Assembly (NCBI GenBank): GCA_035048815.1
Contig: JAUCBN010000028.1
Coordinates: forward strand, 11,401,001 to 11,465,000
Reading direction: 5' to 3'
Length of the DNA: 64,000 bases
Origin: Abelmoschus esculentus
Lineage: Eukaryota > Streptophyta > Magnoliopsida > Malvales > Malvaceae
Made by a program: the position numbers and the translations under genes. Below, in pieces: positions 60,604 through 64,000 of this stretch (the stretch's first letter is position 1; every line of letters begins with the position of its first letter). The notes below the pieces were generated by a model that saw nothing but the letters and a program-made list of their open reading frames with translations, was not told where the DNA came from and ran no database searches.

Positions 60604-63329
60604 ATGAGGGATGATCAAGATACCGAAAATAAAAATATTGAGTTGGAATATTATAATCAAGACGAAGGTAGCTATTATCATAATGAAGATTACAACAATG
60701 AATCAGAGTATGAAACTTTTGCCGAAGAACAACAAATTGAATGTAATGGTGATGATGGAAAATATATAGATGATGAGAAGACAATTGATTACTTTATTGA
60801 CGAGAGTATATAGGACAAGATTGGAAAAGAATTAAAAGATTACGATGAAAATGATATGGATATGCTGAAGTGGAATACTTTAGAAGATTGCATTGAGTTT
60901 TATTTAACCTATGAAAAAGTGAAAGGTTTTGGAGTTCGAATGAGCCAGACAGTGAAAAGTCGAAATGTTGGTCATATAATTTCAAAGAAAATGGTGTGTC
61001 GTAAGGAGGGATATAGAGAAGAAAGATGGTCTAACTTGCCAAACAGAAAACGTGAACAAAGACCGATCATCAGAGTTGGATGTGAAGCATCTATTAAATT
61101 CAAATTGGATGAACGATATAAATATTGGAAAGTTGCTAAATTGTTCTCAGACCACAACCATGAAATGGTTCAACCAACACAAGTTGCTTACATCAGTTTC
61201 GTAATTCATAAAAATGTAAATTGTTACATACTGACATCTATCTTATATATGTATATATATTTATTTAATATTCTATAATAAATTATTTTGCAGGTCATTC
61301 TGAAAAATTACTGAGTTAGACAAAATAAAGATTAAGATCATGCACAATTCTGGAATTGCTCCAAGTAAAATGATGCGGAATTTCGTAAATGAAGCTGGTT
61401 CAATTGAGAATGTTGGATTTTTATCGAAAGATTTGTACAACTATCTACATAGAATCAAACGAGAAGAAGTACAAGATGGTGATGCTGAAACCGTGATGTC
61501 ATATTTATGTGGGAAACAAGAATCTGATCCATTTTTTCTTGTGAGGCACACAAGAGATGAACACGAAAACTTAGAGAAATTGTTCTGGTGCGATGATATA
61601 TCACGTGCTGATTATAAAGAATTTGGTCATGTACTTGCATTTGATACAACATACAAGTGCAATGTATACAACAAGCCGTTCGTTGTTTTAGTTGGTGTTA
61701 ATCATCACCGAAATACAGTTCCATTTGGATGTGCATTGGTGGTGAATGAAAAAGAAGATACCTATGTGTGGGTGTTACAACAATTGATTGAGGCTGGAGA
61801 TGATTATAGACCACTTACTATGATTACTGATAGAGATAAGGCCATGTCAAATATCATTTCTCAAGTACTACCCGAATCAAAACATAGATTGTGTTTATGG
61901 CATATCATGAGGAATGTGCAGTCTAAAGCTCATCACAATTTTCTTGATGGGTTTTTGAGATGCGCTGATAAGTGTAGAACACCATCAGATTTTGAAAGGG
62001 CTTGGAAAGAATTAGTGGATAAATACAAAGTTGACGGAAAGAGATGGGTGCAAGAATTATATGAAGATAAAGAGAAATAGGCAGAAGCATATTTGCAAGG
62101 ATATTTTTACGCAGGTAAAATTATATCAAAATCTACTTATATTTTTAGCTATTTTTACTTATTGCATCTAAAAAATTTATTAAATATTTTAATGTACAAC
62201 AATGAGGACTACTCAACGATGTGAGTCAATGAATAGAACATTGAAAACTTGGTTGGACAAAAAGGTGATGTTATATCGATTCATTGAGAACTATCATAAA
62301 CAACTACAATCTTTAAGATGGGAGGAAGGTCATCAAGATTACAAAACAATGGACGAGCAACCTTATTGTGACGGTGTGTTGGCAACTTTAAAAAGGAATG
62401 CAGCCCAAGTATATACGAGAAATGCTTTTGCTACATTGTGCAAAGAAATGTCATATGAGGGTTATTATTTGGTCAAGAAAAGGGAAGTACAGAATGAGTG
62501 CATGTGTTATTGGTTAGATCATGTTGAAAAGGAGAAGTTATATCTTGTAATTAAAGATATCACACATGATACCATGTACTGTTGTTGTATGAAGTTGAAG
62601 TCCGTTAGATTTCCATGTCATCATATGTTTTCCGTATTAAAATATGAAAAGGCAAAGGAAATACCCGAAGGATGTATAATGAAACGATGGACTATTTATA
62701 CAAAGAAAGATGTTGGATTACAGAAGAAGAATGAATTTGTCGAAGATAATAATCCAACAATAATTTAAGTCAGGTATTCCACTCTAACCTCTTATTATAT
62801 GACTATTTGTCACCGTGCATCACAGACATTTAAAACTTTCAATGAGGTTAAAGATCAATTTGCAAAAATGAGTCTCAAATTGCAAGTAGTGAAAGTGGGA
62901 TGTAAAAAGAGAGGAACTAAAAGAGAAGATATTTTTGGAATTGGCGATCCTATAGTTCTTGAAACAGGAAGAGGAAAACCTAAGAGACCTAAGCGTCAAG
63001 CTTCAGCGTCCAATCCAACACATGTTTCATATGATGAAGATGTGATGTTGAATTTGCATGCAAACACTGGATTGTCTCCGAATAAGCCTTGTAATCAAGA
63101 TATGATGCATACTGATGTACTTCAAATATCAAAATTAGCTAGATACATGCCTGACACATACAAAAAAGATGATATATCTGAGGTAATTAAATATAAAATA
63201 TAATAATAGTTATTTTTTATTGTTATATATATTGATATATTTTTTTTGCAGGTTACATATACTAATGAATTGAAAAATATGGAAAAAGATCCAACTGCTT
63301 TGGATTGGCAACCAAATAAGGATTGGTAG
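60604..63329 (+). pseudogene. FAR1/MULE transposase, decayed
   Basis: Acidic N-terminus (from 60604), then a FAR1 zinc-binding DNA-binding domain (about 60880-61185: WNTLEDCIEFYLTYEKVKGF, VGCEASIKFKL, WKVAKLFSDHNHE). The MULE transposase core (about 61610-61950) has HVLAFDTTYKCN, VPFGCALVVNE and MITDRDKAM. The CCCMKLKSVRFPCHHMF block (about 62580-62630) is a SWIM zinc finger. A Lys/Arg-rich tail follows, and the end exon (63252-63329) finishes LDWQPNKDW. It would bind element ends and cut them in the nucleus; related host proteins FHY3 and FAR1 act in light signalling. Stops lie at 60811-60813 (TAG), 61301-61303 (TGA) and 62078-62080 (TAG). Exons are roughly 60602-61190, 61294-62115, 62205-62768, 62799-63203 and 63252-63329; the junctions near 61190 and 62200 lack clean signals. 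A domesticated host gene is unlikely given the stops. Confidence 0.88.
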
Positions 63330-64000
63330 TGTGTGCCATCGTCTACAAAATATACTATCTATTGTAGGTATGTTATTCTAGTTATACCTTTAGTTAGTTT
63401 TTTATTCTCATTTATACCTTAAAATTATATATGCATGACAGTTAATATATATGTACAACAAAGAAAATGTATATATATTATAATGTAATATGTATATTTA
63501 GTGTAGTTAATGTATATACAATGCAATTGATATATCGTATTTCAAAGTTTTTTATTCTCATTTATACCTTAAAACTATACTATCTTTTGTTGTATTTTAC
63601 AAGATCTTGAAAGTATTTCAAAGGTTGATAATATTTGCTACAGAACGTGGATTGAAAAGTTTAATTTTTAAAGTTGTTTGAGTTTTGATTATTCAGATCT
63701 TAAACTCTACATTGAGATTATATAATTGGAACTTTTATTATGCTATATGTATGAGTCGACTCAATAAATTTAATGTACGATCAAGTCAAAATAAATTTGA
63801 TTCGACCTGATTCCATTCTCTAACAATTAGACGTGAGAACGTTCATTGTATGATTCCAATTTTGGTTACCCATTTGTGAATTTGATGTCCCATGTTCGGC
63901 TTTATTTTTTAATCTTTAGAAAAATCTCTCATTCCAACCTACTGAGTAAAGTACATCGAACTTCAATGTATCGGTCCCTATGATTATCTTCAATTTATTT
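63330..64000. other. downstream region, AT-rich, no gene seen
   Basis: Probable 3' UTR and 3' flank of the MULE gene. The block TTTTTTATTCTCATTTATACCTTAAAA-like sequence occurs twice (about 63397-63430 and 63549-63580). No terminal inverted repeat matching 53755 was found before the window ends. Confidence 0.45.

Larger units (their letters stand above)
53755..64000 (+). mobile_element. FAR1-type Mutator-like element, 5' end and body, 3' end outside the window
   Basis: It appears to start GGATAAGTCTATAACGGGGG at 53755, after a (TA)9 run. A GC-richer leader (53990-54198) ends in CAG/GTAAAT, a good splice donor. The next exon starts at 60602 after TTTAATAG, and transposase coding sequence follows to 63329. 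The Athila-like element at 55159-60540 lies within the leader intron. The 3' terminus and target duplication are not in the window, so the boundary call is tentative. Confidence 0.5.

Overview
This window is AT-rich nuclear DNA from a flowering plant, almost certainly a eudicot. It carries plant-only intron-bearing genes (a brassinosteroid-signalling kinase, a 4-coumarate:CoA-ligase-like enzyme, a U11/U12 snRNP protein) separated by nested LTR retrotransposons, MULEs, MITEs and SINE-like copies. The repeat families look like those of Malvaceae (cotton or cacao relatives), but that is an impression, not a demonstration. I found no prokaryotic features, CRISPR arrays, rRNA or convincing tRNA genes.

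Layout. 1-3421: 3' part of a Ty1/copia, Sirevirus-like element: end of pol, then a second ORF of the plant 'env-like/putative transposon protein' kind with its own leader and a probable leader intron. 3422-6830: two head-to-tail LTR fragments of one Ty3 family sharing about 530 bp. 6831-10170: AT-rich, no gene. 10170-12804: a 1.73-kb foldback MULE (10878-12603) inside an older inverted-repeat element. 13302-14141 (+): four-exon SNRNP25 gene. 14228-14775: MITE. 15566-17976 (-): five-exon 4CL-like gene whose last intron has TT instead of GT at the donor. 18345-20413: SINE-like copies and two MITEs. 20866-29433: an LTR with PBS, a decayed transposon-protein pseudogene, and a gag-only copia element. 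29999-34048: an Athila-type LTR split by a 2.47-kb solo LTR (30441-32913, duplication TATTC). 34049-39357: remnants of a Ty3 element reduced to LTR, integrase tail, LTR, PBS, gag. 40593-44237 (-): nine-exon BSK1-like gene. 46541-51212: an inverted-repeat element invaded by two MITEs and a second solo LTR (48866-51152, duplication TAAAC). 53755-64000: a FAR1-type MULE transposase gene (+), now a pseudogene, whose leader was split by a 5.4-kb Athila-like element (55159-60540, duplication ACTGC) that lost gag, protease and most of RT.

The three host genes are unrelated in function and show no sign of working together: minor-spliceosome assembly, peroxisomal acyl-CoA synthesis and membrane brassinosteroid signalling. 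Their splice models were built by hand; each closes to an uninterrupted protein of about the family length (173, 549 and 512 aa), the 549-aa one only if the aberrant donor is ignored. The strongest observations are the defective donor in the 4CL-like gene, the foldback MULE, the perfect target-site duplications at the solo LTRs and the Athila insertion, and the separately led second ORF of the copia element. I did not find a clearly new biological system.
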